Below, in pieces: positions 1 through 12,600 of a stretch of DNA of 64,000 bases. Position 1 is the stretch's first letter. The number at the start of each line of letters is the position of its first letter. The notes beneath the pieces are model-generated. The model ran no database searches. It was not told the origin of the DNA and saw only the letters and a list, made by a program, of their open reading frames with translations. The stretch covers positions 4,518,084 through 4,582,083 of the forward strand of contig OZ007514.1 of NCBI GenBank assembly GCA_963931865.1. The letters run 5' to 3'. The translations under genes were made by a program, and so were the position numbers. This DNA is from Axinella damicornis. Its lineage: Eukaryota > Porifera > Demospongiae > Axinellida > Axinellidae.

Positions 1-653
1 TTCTGCTGGGGCAAATATCGGGAAATCTGGTCGTTCGTTCCTGGCAGAACAGAGCGTGTGCCGTCGATTGTTATGCAGTTTGCTGTCTGGGTGAGCTACA
101 AGACTGATTTCGTGTCTGTGATGACGACGTTGTGTGCCTCAAGTTCTCTGCTGACGATGGGCTCTATCCTACGGGATTATTTCTACGGATATCAGACAAC
201 CTGGTCACTTGATGGAAGTGGAACAGAGCGTGCTAGCTGTTGAGCTTGAACCAACTGATCATGTGTGTGTGTTGTATTTGTTGTGGACCAGCTTGGTCTT
301 CTGTATGCCTTCTGGGCCATGAATGATTGAGTCCAATATCCAGTCCAGAGTCCAGTCCACGGTCCAGTCCAGAGTCCAGAGTCCAGGTTTTGCACTGACC
401 CTTATGGGCTCTTGGTTTTATGTTACCATGATACCATCTGTGCCTTTAGACTTGATGCAGGGCTGCAGTCCATGTCACTTCCACTCGCAAATTGCGCGCG
501 CATGCGCATGTATGGACCATCAACCTTGGACCTCTTGTTAGCTAAATTAGACCGTGCGTGATCAGTTCTGCTGCGAGTCAGAGCAGAGTCTATCACAGTC
601 TGATCACGTGAGACTAATAGTCATTTGCAGTCGCAGTTGCGTCAAACTCGATC

Positions 654-3600
654 ATGAGATCCAACAGTAATCGTTTTCTTCTCGTTCTGCTGGCCGGCTG
701 GTGTGCAGTGACGGTCACCACTGCACAGATGGTATTCCGGGGGACAATCGTCCACTCCAGAGTACTCACTGAAATGGAGGTGCTGCCAGATCATCTCATT
801 GGCATCGACGTGAACGACCTCGGAAGGGTAACATTGCATGTTTTCAGTAACACCTTATATGTAGCTATATAATATTATGTCATTAGAATTTGGTTATGTG
901 GGACAATATTCTTTTCATGTCAAGCCTGTGAAATATTGCTAGCCATCTAGTTTGTTTTCTTCCAAACTTTTAGATCCTTTTTGTACGACCGGCTGCTGAG
1001 CTGAGCGCACTTGCACAGCAGTATGGTTTCAACCAGAATGAAGTTCTCACCCTGACAAACAGGTAAGGCTAGTTCAGTGATGTAGTTTAGTCTAGTGTTG
1101 ATCTGAGCAATCTACTTATGTAGCTAGAAGCTGTATATTTTACAAGACCATGAATTTCACATGCATGGAACACTCTGAAGTCATATATGTGCATGTGCTG
1201 GTGTAACTACTAGACAGCGTGAAATTGAGCAGCAGGGCACTGCGCACTGTGCACCGCATGCACAGACAAAATGTCCGCCTAGGAAGAAAGTGTGGCGTCC
1301 TAGGTGGTAGAGGTCCACACGAAGTTGTGCCTGTTTCCCAGGCCCGCACCATTTTGGTTGCACAAAGGTTGGGAAAATGGTAAGGGCCTGGGAATGAGGC
1401 TAACCTTGCTATACATGGAGTGTAGCAGTAGAGGAGGACAGAGTATCTAGACCTAGCTGCCTGAGTCCCTGGCCTGGGAACGAGGCTAATCCAGACCATA
1501 CAAGGAAACCACATGTAATTGATACACTGTGTAAACACTATATGTAGACCACTAACTACTTTAAATAGCTGGAAGGAAGATGGAAATTGGTTCTTGGACA
1601 TTGCGGGTAGTTTGCGAACAAAATTAATTTATTTTGCAATATTTCGATCACCGTCTTGTGATCTTCATTTTGCAACATTTCGATCACCGTCTTACGATCT
1701 TCTTCAGTATGCCTGAAGAAGATCACAAGATGGTGATCGAAACGTTGCAAAAAATTTTTGTTTGTGAACTACCATCGAAATTCAAGAACCAATTCTATAG
1801 AATATTGCGGAGTACGGTAACATGACACTAGCAGGAAAATTCTGCGCTTTGATAAATAATCTTCTACTGAGTGCTCCATTTCTGCCAGTCTATAGCTATA
1901 GCCGCTAGCCCCTCTTTGCCCGGCCGGTTCAAGCGGGCGCACGGCGAAGCCGCACGCGGAGGGCGGAGAGGGTCTAGCAAACATTGCACTTAATCACGTT
2001 TCTCTGGAATGCCAATTTCATGTACCTGTGAGCCAGTGAAGTTCCACTTAGAGTTGAGGATTAGTTCTGGTACCCTTGGAGGCATCCAGGTTGGACTAGT
2101 TTAGCTCGAGTGTAGGTTTTTAGACACTCTCTGCCGGGCTGATTGTTCGTGAACGGCTCGGTTTACAGTCACGAGAGTCAAATTGGAACGAATCACTTTA
2201 GTAAGATCTGATTGGTCAGTTGAAACGCAATCAAGTGCATTGTTTACTGGACCCTCTCCGCCCTCTGCACGCGGTTTTGCCGTGCGCTCACTTGACCGGC
2301 CAGGTGAAGAGGGGCTAGCGGCTAGACTGCATTTCTGCCTGCTCTGGACGGAGCCTGGCTGCAGCATTACTGCATATGCTGCAGCCTATGTAGCTGTTCA
2401 TGTAGTGACGATGTTAACTACCTCTGAGGCTGGGGAGTTAACTACGCATGCTGCCAATCTTTTCATCCCAATTTGATGAACACTGCTATTGAACACTGCA
2501 CTGTTTCATTCCTACTTGCACGCAACTGCTCACAATCAATTGCAGTCAATTTCTGATGCCAGGATTTGTGGACACACACTTTCATGCTCCTTCGTACCGT
2601 GGAGCTGGTCTTGGACTCGGCCTGACATTCGCTGAATGGTCCGCTAGATTTTATTTTCCCCCAGAGGTTGCATTCAGCCAAAATGCAACATTTGCAAGGC
2701 AGCTCTCGACACAATTTGTGGTAAGAACACTCGGCGTTTGTTTTCAGCGATGTAGTTTTGATACATGTCAAGTCACTATCCCATTGTAATGGTACGTAAC
2801 TACATCACTGTATTTTGTATTTTTTGTGGGAAAATTCTTCATAATAAGTTCTCAATAAGTACACAAGTCAATGACTGTATTTACGTACGTGATTGTTTGG
2901 CATGCAGTACGTGTTTCTATGCGTGTGCATACACCTTGTTTACAAACTATTCCATGTTGTACGTTACTTCTCTAGAGACATCTCCTCCGAGAGGGCACTA
3001 CTACAGCTGTCTATGTCGGCTCTGTTGGTGTTGAAAGTGATGTTCAACTAGCTGAAGTAGTTGGTAAGCCTCGATCTACAAATGATATATATAGCTATGC
3101 AAGGGGAGGTCGCGCCCATAGACATAGACTCTGCAGTCACAGCTGTGACAGCGGGTCAAAACTTTGACCGCTCTTTTGCGTGGCTTGACTGTTGACCGCA
3201 TATACACAGTCCTCTGTACTAATAGGTATTTTCAGGTTTGACACTCCCAGACAGCTTAGAGTACGTAGCGTACGGTCCCCTATTATGGCCACATTTTCAC
3301 TAGTTTCCTCTATTATCTACACATGCATTTGCTATACCAAGAGTTCATAACAATAAGAGTGTGCAACTGCCATATGGTGTCAATTGCCACCATCTTGGCA
3401 GTGTAGCAGCTGCATGCTCCTAAGTGTGAAATTGTGATTACCACAGAGTTTACACAGCCTATGTACATGTTAACCACACTCTTTGCCACATCATACTGCC
3501 CAGAGGATTCCATATGGCAGTTGCACACTCATTGTTATGAACTCTTGACTATACCCAAGAGTGTGCATACATATACTTGCAACCAACCTAAAAGGTTGCA

Positions 3601-6600
3601 ACATTGTTCCGTATCTAGATCTGAGCGAACGAAGCTGAGGGGTGTAGTACTCGACGTTCACGGTGGCCATAATAGGGACTGTCCCCTATTATGGCCACCC
3701 CATGCTAACCACGGAACCATGGGGTTAATTCGTTAAAAATTTAACCCTGCATTGACCCCCAACCCTGCTAGACAGATGGTGAAGATTTCATGGTCCTAGG
3801 ACATGCTGAGCCAGCCACCTCCAAGCATAACGAGAAAAGTACAATGTTTGGTGCGCATGCTCTCTACCTGCCAAACTACAAAGTTTAGGCTTCAAATTTA
3901 CTGACTACCTGAAGGCCTGCATGTGCCCTAAAAATTTGATTGCCAGCCCCCTCAGAAAATTTAGCTACTGGAAAGTACAGGTATTTCAAAATGCTATCCC
4001 ATGCAGCTCAACAGTGGTCTGGAGGATATTTACTTGCAATTGCGTCCTCAAGACTGAATGCTTCTAGTGATCCTCCTACAGTGTAACATATCGCTGTTAC
4101 AACTTTGTTGAGTTTTTTCTAGCTTTTACAACTTTGTTCTAGCAAGAAAATAGAGCACCCTGTCATTTGCAGGTGAAATGGGACAGAGAGCAGTTGTAGG
4201 AAAGCTTGTGGGTGACCTAGTCCCTGCTGATGCTCCACCGGAATATCTTCCTGAAACCATAGCCGAAGCTGAAGAGAACACACAAAGGTGTGTCATCCTC
4301 CACTGTTCAATCGTGTACATCGTGTACTTACTATTATGCTGGTATGCATGTGTATGCACACCGATCCCACCACAATATATATTGATCAAAAGTGACTTGT
4401 CTTACCCTGTTCTTTCTCTTGTTGCTGCAGGCTTTTTGAATTGATCCGTGGAATGCAGGTACAACACAATGAATGTTAGAGCAGGACACTTTAAGAAGTG
4501 ATGTAATCCATGCTAGTTAAATTTTATGGAATGCAATTATATACGAACCTGGAATCTAATTTACCAAGCATCAGAGAAGCTAGTCTAATGAAGCTCGACA
4601 GAGAGAAGCAAAGCATAGGAAAAGCTCTACGTGGGTAATTTCTACCTACATGTAGCTAGGTATCATTGTTTATGAAGTAGTAGTATTTACCATGTGTGCC
4701 ATCTTTTAATTTAAGTTAAACAACAGGGTGCAGCCCGAAATTTCTTATTTATGAATCCTAAGGGCACTATACCACTATAGTTAGTGTTGTACTTCATTTC
4801 TAGGTACCGCATTTCCGTGATCAAACGCCGCACTTGATTAGTGACTGCCCTTGAATAATAGCTACACCTCCAGAAGGGCTGAACAAAATAATAATTATAA
4901 ACGCCGCCCTTGTTTAGTAGCCGCGGCTAGTAATCGAATTGTCAAAAATCAATTGAAGCGCTTTGTCTAGCTGTCAAGTACCATGACTGTTTCACTTTGA
5001 GCGTGAAGAGAGGAGAACAGATTGTTGGTCATATTCCCCAAGAGCTGTCTAAGAACGTTTGATATTTTCTCATGAGTCCGAGTGACGCGTAACCGGTGAA
5101 ATCTTTTGCAACAATAATGGCTTTGGTGTTTCCTACCATTTTGTGGGGATGATTATGATGGTACTGCACAGCCCAGGGCTGAACGTCATGCAAACACTGT
5201 GCTCCAATCCGTTTCCTCGCTTCCTTGTTTATGCTGAGTTTAATAAACACCTTTGATTTAGTGGCCTCCCTGGAATAGTAGCCACCCTAATCAAGTTGAT
5301 CATGACCAATTTGGCTTCCCACCTTCACTATACTCCACCTGCTGGTTTCCCTTTGTGTGGCAGCATGCACTGCCAGGGTTTTACCGTTCGTTGTCTTGGC
5401 AACCAGCAGAAGCCTAATTACCTGTCTCTGTTTACTATTTACACTATTTCAATATAGAACAAGTTGTAAGTTACACTTGCAGCTTACTGCACTGTGTAAG
5501 AGCTGAGGAGGCTCCAGAGTTTGGCATTTAAGTCACTGCACATGCTGCAACCTAACAATTGAGTGTGACTGAAATTTAAGACGTATCCATGCAGAAGGTT
5601 GTAGCCTATTTGGATGCGACACGAAAAATATATGTAGGCAAAGTTTCATTAGGTGTACCCATGACACTCTTAAACTGTTGGTTGTGTAGTACTGAAATTT
5701 ACTCTGTCAGATCTATTGGAAAGAAACCTTTAACTCTTGCACTAAAGTGGCCCTATAGCGATTTTGAACGGTTAGCTTTTAAACACCTGTATGCGTTATT
5801 GGGGCGAACCTGAGCGAGCCCCACATGGTTGTGGTGTCAGGTTATCCTTTTGTCTGTTGTCCGTTTAGCGTATGACTGTATATCCATGTGGATGTACATG
5901 TTGCGCTGTTGGACTGCTAAACATTGCAGGACGGGCGTACCAGGTGAAGCCTGCTATGTTTTGTTCCAGTGCTATGAACTGCGTACTATGAACTTTAAAC
6001 TCCAGATCGCTGTGAACGGATGTGCGCAATATAGTCTAGCTAGTGCAGACTGCCAAATCGGGATCAACAACAATCGGATCAACGCTACGTACTACAAACT
6101 TGACCCTCCAGACTGAATGGAGGATGAGCTACGAACTTGAAACTGCAGTCCATCATCAACCATAGGCTCAAGTTTACCATGTAGTCCACGTACACCCAGT
6201 GGTGCAGCACCGCTTGCTTGCTCTGAATGCAATTGACTTATGCTCAGGCCTCACCCCAAGCTTCCCTTATAATTGCTCAGCGCTGCCGGGCCTCCCAGCC
6301 TATGACCTAAGTGACAGGATGTGCTTCTGGCCATTAACAGCAGACAGTGAATCCTCAGATTTAGTTATACAAAGCATAGTGGTTAGATAGTGTAAAAATA
6401 CATGCCACAAACGAGAATGGGCTGAACGTAGTCTGTGTACTACAAACTTGAAACGGCAGACTGAGTGGAGGGATGAGTTACAAACTTGAAACTGCATGAC
6501 CTTGAAACTGCACACCATCATCTACCAGAGGCTGAAGGTAGTCTACACCCCGTGGTACAGTGCCGCGTCCTTGCTCTGGACAGAAGCTACTTAGCCTTTT

Positions 6601-9600
6601 AATTATTCAGGCCCCACCCCATCAAGTTTGTATGTTGCGCTGCGCGGCCAGCCTATGTCCAAAGCTTCACAATGCCCTGCTTTTTCATAGTACATACTAT
6701 TCATCAATAATTAGTAGACTCGTAAGATAAAGAAAATCGGCAATATGTGCTCCTTTTGTCAATTGATATGTCAATTGTCTGTCATAAAGATATCTACAAA
6801 GGTCAACTTACAGTTGTGGCTCAAGTAGATCTTATCCAATGGCACCATGCAAAGTATGGGCTGTGGAAGACTTACAGTCTTGCTTATGCAAGTTTGCCAG
6901 CACCATGGAAGCACCATGGAAGTGCGTATACAGTGGGATAATTATTATTATTCAGCCCCTGTATACCAGTATGTGTATATTAACAGCTGGTGTTCACTGT
7001 CTATTCTCGCAGAACCCCTTAATACGACCAAGTCTTGATGCTGGACTTGACTTCGTAAATTCAGATGAAATGGAAGAAGCCATGGGAAGAATTGTAGCAA
7101 ACAACTCGGACATATTTGTACAGGTAACCAACGTATAGTTGATCATATCATAGAGTCGGTAGATTCCATATGTAGAGCTGTAGAGGGCTATCATAGAGCA
7201 GACATGCAATATGCTAATGCAGTAATGGGCAACATAGCATTAGCATTATTTTATGACCATGAATGTACCATTTGTGTTCGAGCTCAGTCGCAGGACTGGC
7301 TCCAAGTAGCAGTGTGTGCATGGGTATTGTCACTTGAAAAAAAATTGATGTGCAGAAATTACGATAATATAATGTGCGGAAATAACTGTATAGTGTATGG
7401 AGAAAGCTAATGGTGGTGTAATGGTAAGTGTGTCAGACTCTCTGGATGATAGCTTTAACTTTGCTTTGTGCTAGTTGTAGTCATCACCTTGGGTATTTGC
7501 TTGTGCTAATCCCTGGTGCCACTATTATACAAACCCTATAGTAACTGCAGCCTTAGCCTCGTTCCCAGGCCGCGTGGGAGCAGAGAAGGCGGCCTGGTAT
7601 CCACTGCTCGCGCAAGCGCCGCTATTTCCGGTATATTTCCGTAAAATTGTAATGTTTACGTTGTCATTCCACGTGGATCACATCCGGACCGAATATTAAA
7701 GGTCTAATCTACGTACACGCTCAAGTAAAGTTGCTGCAAAGCATTTGTGTTGAATCCGTCATTCAGAAGGGCGACCCAAGTATTCCGCTGCTCTCTTCAG
7801 TGATGTAGGATTGTGTGAAGATTGGCGTTCTCGTCTTTGTAAGTTACTTCTCATGTCTGCTGTGTCCGTTGACAGTGGCGATGGTTTTACCTGCCGTTCC
7901 TGCGTAGGCGAAGTCAAGACAGTCAAACCGATACTCAGGGCACTTGCGTATGAAGCAGGTTCCTGACAGCGTGGCAAGTTTCCAGACACCTTAGACGCAC
8001 AGAAAGCGCTTTCTCACTTGTTTCTTTTCGATGATACGGAAGTGAATCGGACGTATACGTATCAATTTTACTGACCATTTACAAACGAAAACGAATTCGC
8101 AGGTTTTTCTGGGAATGCTCGCGCATGCGCAAGCAGTAGATACCAGGCCGTCTTCTCTCCTCCCACGCGGCCTGGGAACGAGGCTACTGCAGCCTACACT
8201 AGTTGCCTCGTGGTAATGCACTCAGCCATGGCTTCACTTGTGTTGCCATTTTCGTGATTTGTACACATGTGCTATACAGCAGGCTGGTGGTCTTGAATGA
8301 TTGTTTCGTGTTCAAAGTTCAAGCTTACATGTCCCTCTTCTGCTATCTTGTTAAAAGGGGAAGACCTCGTGATTTTACTGACTCAAACATACATGTACAA
8401 TACTTCCTCACCATGGTTGCAGAGTTAATTTGTGCATTAGAACCTCCACCATTGCAAAGCCCTTATTAGAGCAAGCCATATGTGCGAGCTGGAGTACACT
8501 GTAAGTATGAACTGGTGGTTGTGATCGGAGTTTGTTGAAGTATCCACAATAAGAGTAAGTGTGAGGCATTCTGAAAAGTGACTTTGCCCAGCCAGTTACA
8601 TGTACTCTACCAGGAATGTGGTTAGCACAGGCTTGTAAGACATGAAGAATTTCTTCATGCAGATTCGATTGTGGTTAGCACTTGTAAGCATTTTTTCATG
8701 CAGATTCATTATGCTGAGGGATTTCCAGAAAGTGTTGCCACTTTGCCACGGTGGGTAGAAGCTGGATTTATTGCCATCAACAGAGTAAGTGTAATAAGAC
8801 CATATTAGTGCACGAGGATGATTGACATTGATTATTGTGATGTGTATAGAGAACACAGCGGGTTTTTATGCATGCTGGATATAGTGGTTGTAGAGTGCTA
8901 CATTTTTGAGCGAACAAAATTCATAGATTGGCCTTCCACAAAGTTATGGGAAATACTTTCGCAAAAAATAGTTCAGGATGCCACACCCACTCACGGCTAA
9001 TGAGCTAGTCTGCAGTAGGCTGCTGTTCATTGCTCTCTTCATTAATTACATTACTTACATTATGCGGCACAATTTATCCCCCTACCAGGTGTGTAACATC
9101 TTGGGAGGTGTTGTGCCATAAATGAATTGCAGGTCGTATTTTGCATGTTCTTGTGTCATGTGTTAATTCAAACTGCTGACACTGTGGCTCATAAAATTTA
9201 TACAGTGTGTATAGGGAAATATCACGAGTCTGTTGCCGTATTGTCACGTATGCCGCAGGCACGAGTGACAATACGGCAACAGACGAGTGATGTTTCCCAG
9301 TACACACTGTATTTATCATGTTTCCAGACCCTGTGGCTATAGGAACCAGTGTTCTCCCCAGAAATGTGTTTAAGAGGGGCACACAATGATGGTCAGTACC
9401 CTTGTGAAGTTTATTTCAAGTGGTTGCTAAAAAGTAATCAACATGAAGAGGCTGGCAAAGAGCACATTGTGCTTTTAGACCAGACCACAAGGGCACATTA
9501 GCAGCCCAAAGGGCACAGTGCCCTTTGGTGGAGTCCTAGTGAGAACACTGATAAGGCCTTGGTAACGGTCACGGCTTGGCAACAGTAGCGCCTCACAATC

Positions 9601-12600
9601 AGCGTACAATACAGTTCTATGAGCGTACTAACAGTACAGCCTCGTTCCCAGGCCACGTGCGTGGGACTTACCGTGCAACCTGAAATGGCCGACCATGACT
9701 TGGTTTGCAGTTGGAGAAGCGGGCCTCTTGTCGTTCTTTGATATGCGAGCCTAGCCCTGTGTAAGCTGGCCGCCGCCCCCTACTAGTATAGCCACGCCCA
9801 GTCCAAACCTCCATCGGCTCTAGCAGCAGTAAGGTTCCAGGCCAGCATCTTGCATGTAACTGGTACTATATCCTTCATCTTGAATTCCTTGTGTTATGAA
9901 TCTATCGTTAATGCATTGGCGCCATGGCAATAACATTTATGCCCTAGGGGGACGCAATAATCCACAGAGCAACTAGGGTGATATGGGAAAATATCACCCT
10001 AGTTGCTCTGGCTAGCATTTGTCATACATTCTCTATGGGAATAGCCATATCAGAATGTGTTGGAAACATATAAATAAGCATCTATACTAGCGGAATGCAT
10101 TGTGGGGCGAGTGCAACGCAGAACATGGAGCATTTGCACAAGACTGCCATCAGAATGTGACCGAGAATAGCACAACATGAGGTCATGCAATACTGTGAGT
10201 CACATATTAAACACACATTTGCACAACACAGGAGACAGGCTAGCTGGAGCACTGAGCCTACGTAGCACACCAGAACATGTAGGCTTCCATACGCTAACAA
10301 GCCTCAGTCCATAAAATTTTCCATCAACTCAGAAGCTGTGAGTCAAGCTGAAGTATAGATGGCGTCGACAGATGAAATCGCTCTCAGCTGGCCCACAACT
10401 TCTATTGATAGGATTTTGCCATGCAGTAGCCCCTATCGCTGTAACCATTGAGTATGTAGGTCCTCAAGTGGTCTCTGCTTTCGAGGAATTAGACTATTTA
10501 TCGTTAACTTTGTTGAACTACAAAGTTGTCCAGGGTATGGCGTGGACGTGAGATGTGCAATAAAAGTTGATCTGGCATAATGTTTGTGATCTATCTACGT
10601 AAAACCTACCCTCACAACCAAGAAATTTATTCGGATAGCAGTTGAGGAATAATCTGGCGTGACAAAATTAACACTGTAGGCTCATATAATTTTACCGGAA
10701 TTCATATAATGAGAATCAATCAGACTCACCTGATGAGAGTGACCGTATGTTTGTGTAATCAATGTAGAGTAAGTTGAAACATACTGGAATTTATAATGAG
10801 GACTCTGAGTCACCTGATGGGAATGATCATCCCTTTAGACAATAATGTTTCACAGCATCTATGCCAGTGACAGAGAATTGGAGATATATCAGCAGAGGGG
10901 TCTATCAATTGCACATTGCCCTAATTCTAACCTCAAGTAAGTTGGCAGACCTGAATTAGATTTATTACTCTTGGTTTTGTTGTCATTGCCATCCCGATGA
11001 ACTACCGCAGTTACCGATTATTTCGCATGGCATTACTTTCGTGGTCTAACACAAATATTTCACGGAGGTAAATTTTTGCTGATCACTTCTGGTGAAAAAA
11101 TGCCGCTCTAATAACATGTGCGATCACGACGATGGAGGACGAGTTAGCGATCGAGCTGTGTATGCGTGGCTACCACGTCTACAGCAACGCAACTGCCGGG
11201 GAAGAGCTACTGTGTGAGCGTGAGCCCAGGGACAGTAACTCTTATGCCTTGCGCCTAGCTGTGGAAAAATATTTCGCGCGTTTAATATCTGTATTAACTA
11301 GTCATTTACGAATTGCGCGTGACCATAATGGAATGTTGAACTAGCTAGCTAGCTGAAGCTTAACAGACATTGGCAGAGTAAGCCCTCAGACTTCGCATAT
11401 TTTGAAGTCCTGCTCTTCAAGCACCCCAGTTCAACTCTTATGAAAATTATTCCAATACAATACTGCACTTTGCCTCTTCTTCCCCTTTAATTCAAGTTAT
11501 CGGAGTGGTATTCTTGATGTCCGAAGAATGCTCAACTTGGGAATCAAAGTTGGATTGGGGACAGGTAATTTTGTATGTCTGGTAATGATTTTATATGAAT
11601 AGTTCATTAACCCATATTCCAATGTCACAATCCTATTCAGGGTGATTGGTAAACTGCAGTATTTATATGCTCCTCATCTCCAACATTTCAGATATTTCTG
11701 CAGGATACTCAACTTCCATTCTTAATGCCCTGAGGGTAGCCATCCATGTTTCACAGGCACTTAGCCTGAACCTCACTCGGAACTTACCTGCTGACTACAC
11801 AGCACTCACACTTGCAGAGGGGTTCTACCTGGCCACAATGGGAGGAGCAGAAGGTATGCTTCAGTCGTCACAGCAATACTAATATTGATGATGCGTATTA
11901 CATGTATGGTGACAATTATGTGTTTCTCTATTTCTTAATCAGCAAGTGGATTTGGTGATGTAACTGGAAATTTTGAGGTGGGTACGTACTTATCTCCCTT
12001 CTTTGTTATAGGTTAGGTACCAGCCTGCGTTCTTCCCAAACACTCACTACACTTTCAGTTTCATTTAAAATGGATATTGAAGGGGTTCATGCAAATCTCA
12101 GGAAGTATACAGTGAAAGTGGTGCAACCGTAGATAATAGAACTGCTATTTCTATTATCTATGGTGGAACCCAGATTAGCATTTGTATTGGTCCACTTATA
12201 CTATAGGTTATGTTGTGGACTATGCTTACTGAAAGCATGCTGATAGCAGTCATAACATACGTAATCACAGGCAGCCCCTTTTGCATGGTACATACACACT
12301 CAAGGTTGGAAAGCAGTTTGACGCCCTTCTGATAGACGTCAATGCTCCGAATCCGTCAAATCCTGTCTTTGACTCTCCTGAGACTGACACCGAAGCTGTA
12401 AGCACATAGGAGTATCATAAAAGTAGCTAATTTTGTGCTCCAACGTGTATGCATAAATGTACTTTTATTGTTTGAAGGTTCTATGTAGAATTTCCTGATG
12501 TAAGCTTTGGAGAGTGTCCGCAGGCTCTAGCTGGGATTTGAACCGAGACTCTCCGAATACTAGTCAGGCGCTCTTACCAGTGAGTCACTGGAGCCACAGC

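Noticed and set aside
5029..5250. 73-codon minus-strand ORF
   Set aside because: The supported reading is the HIRAN-like remnant on the plus strand.
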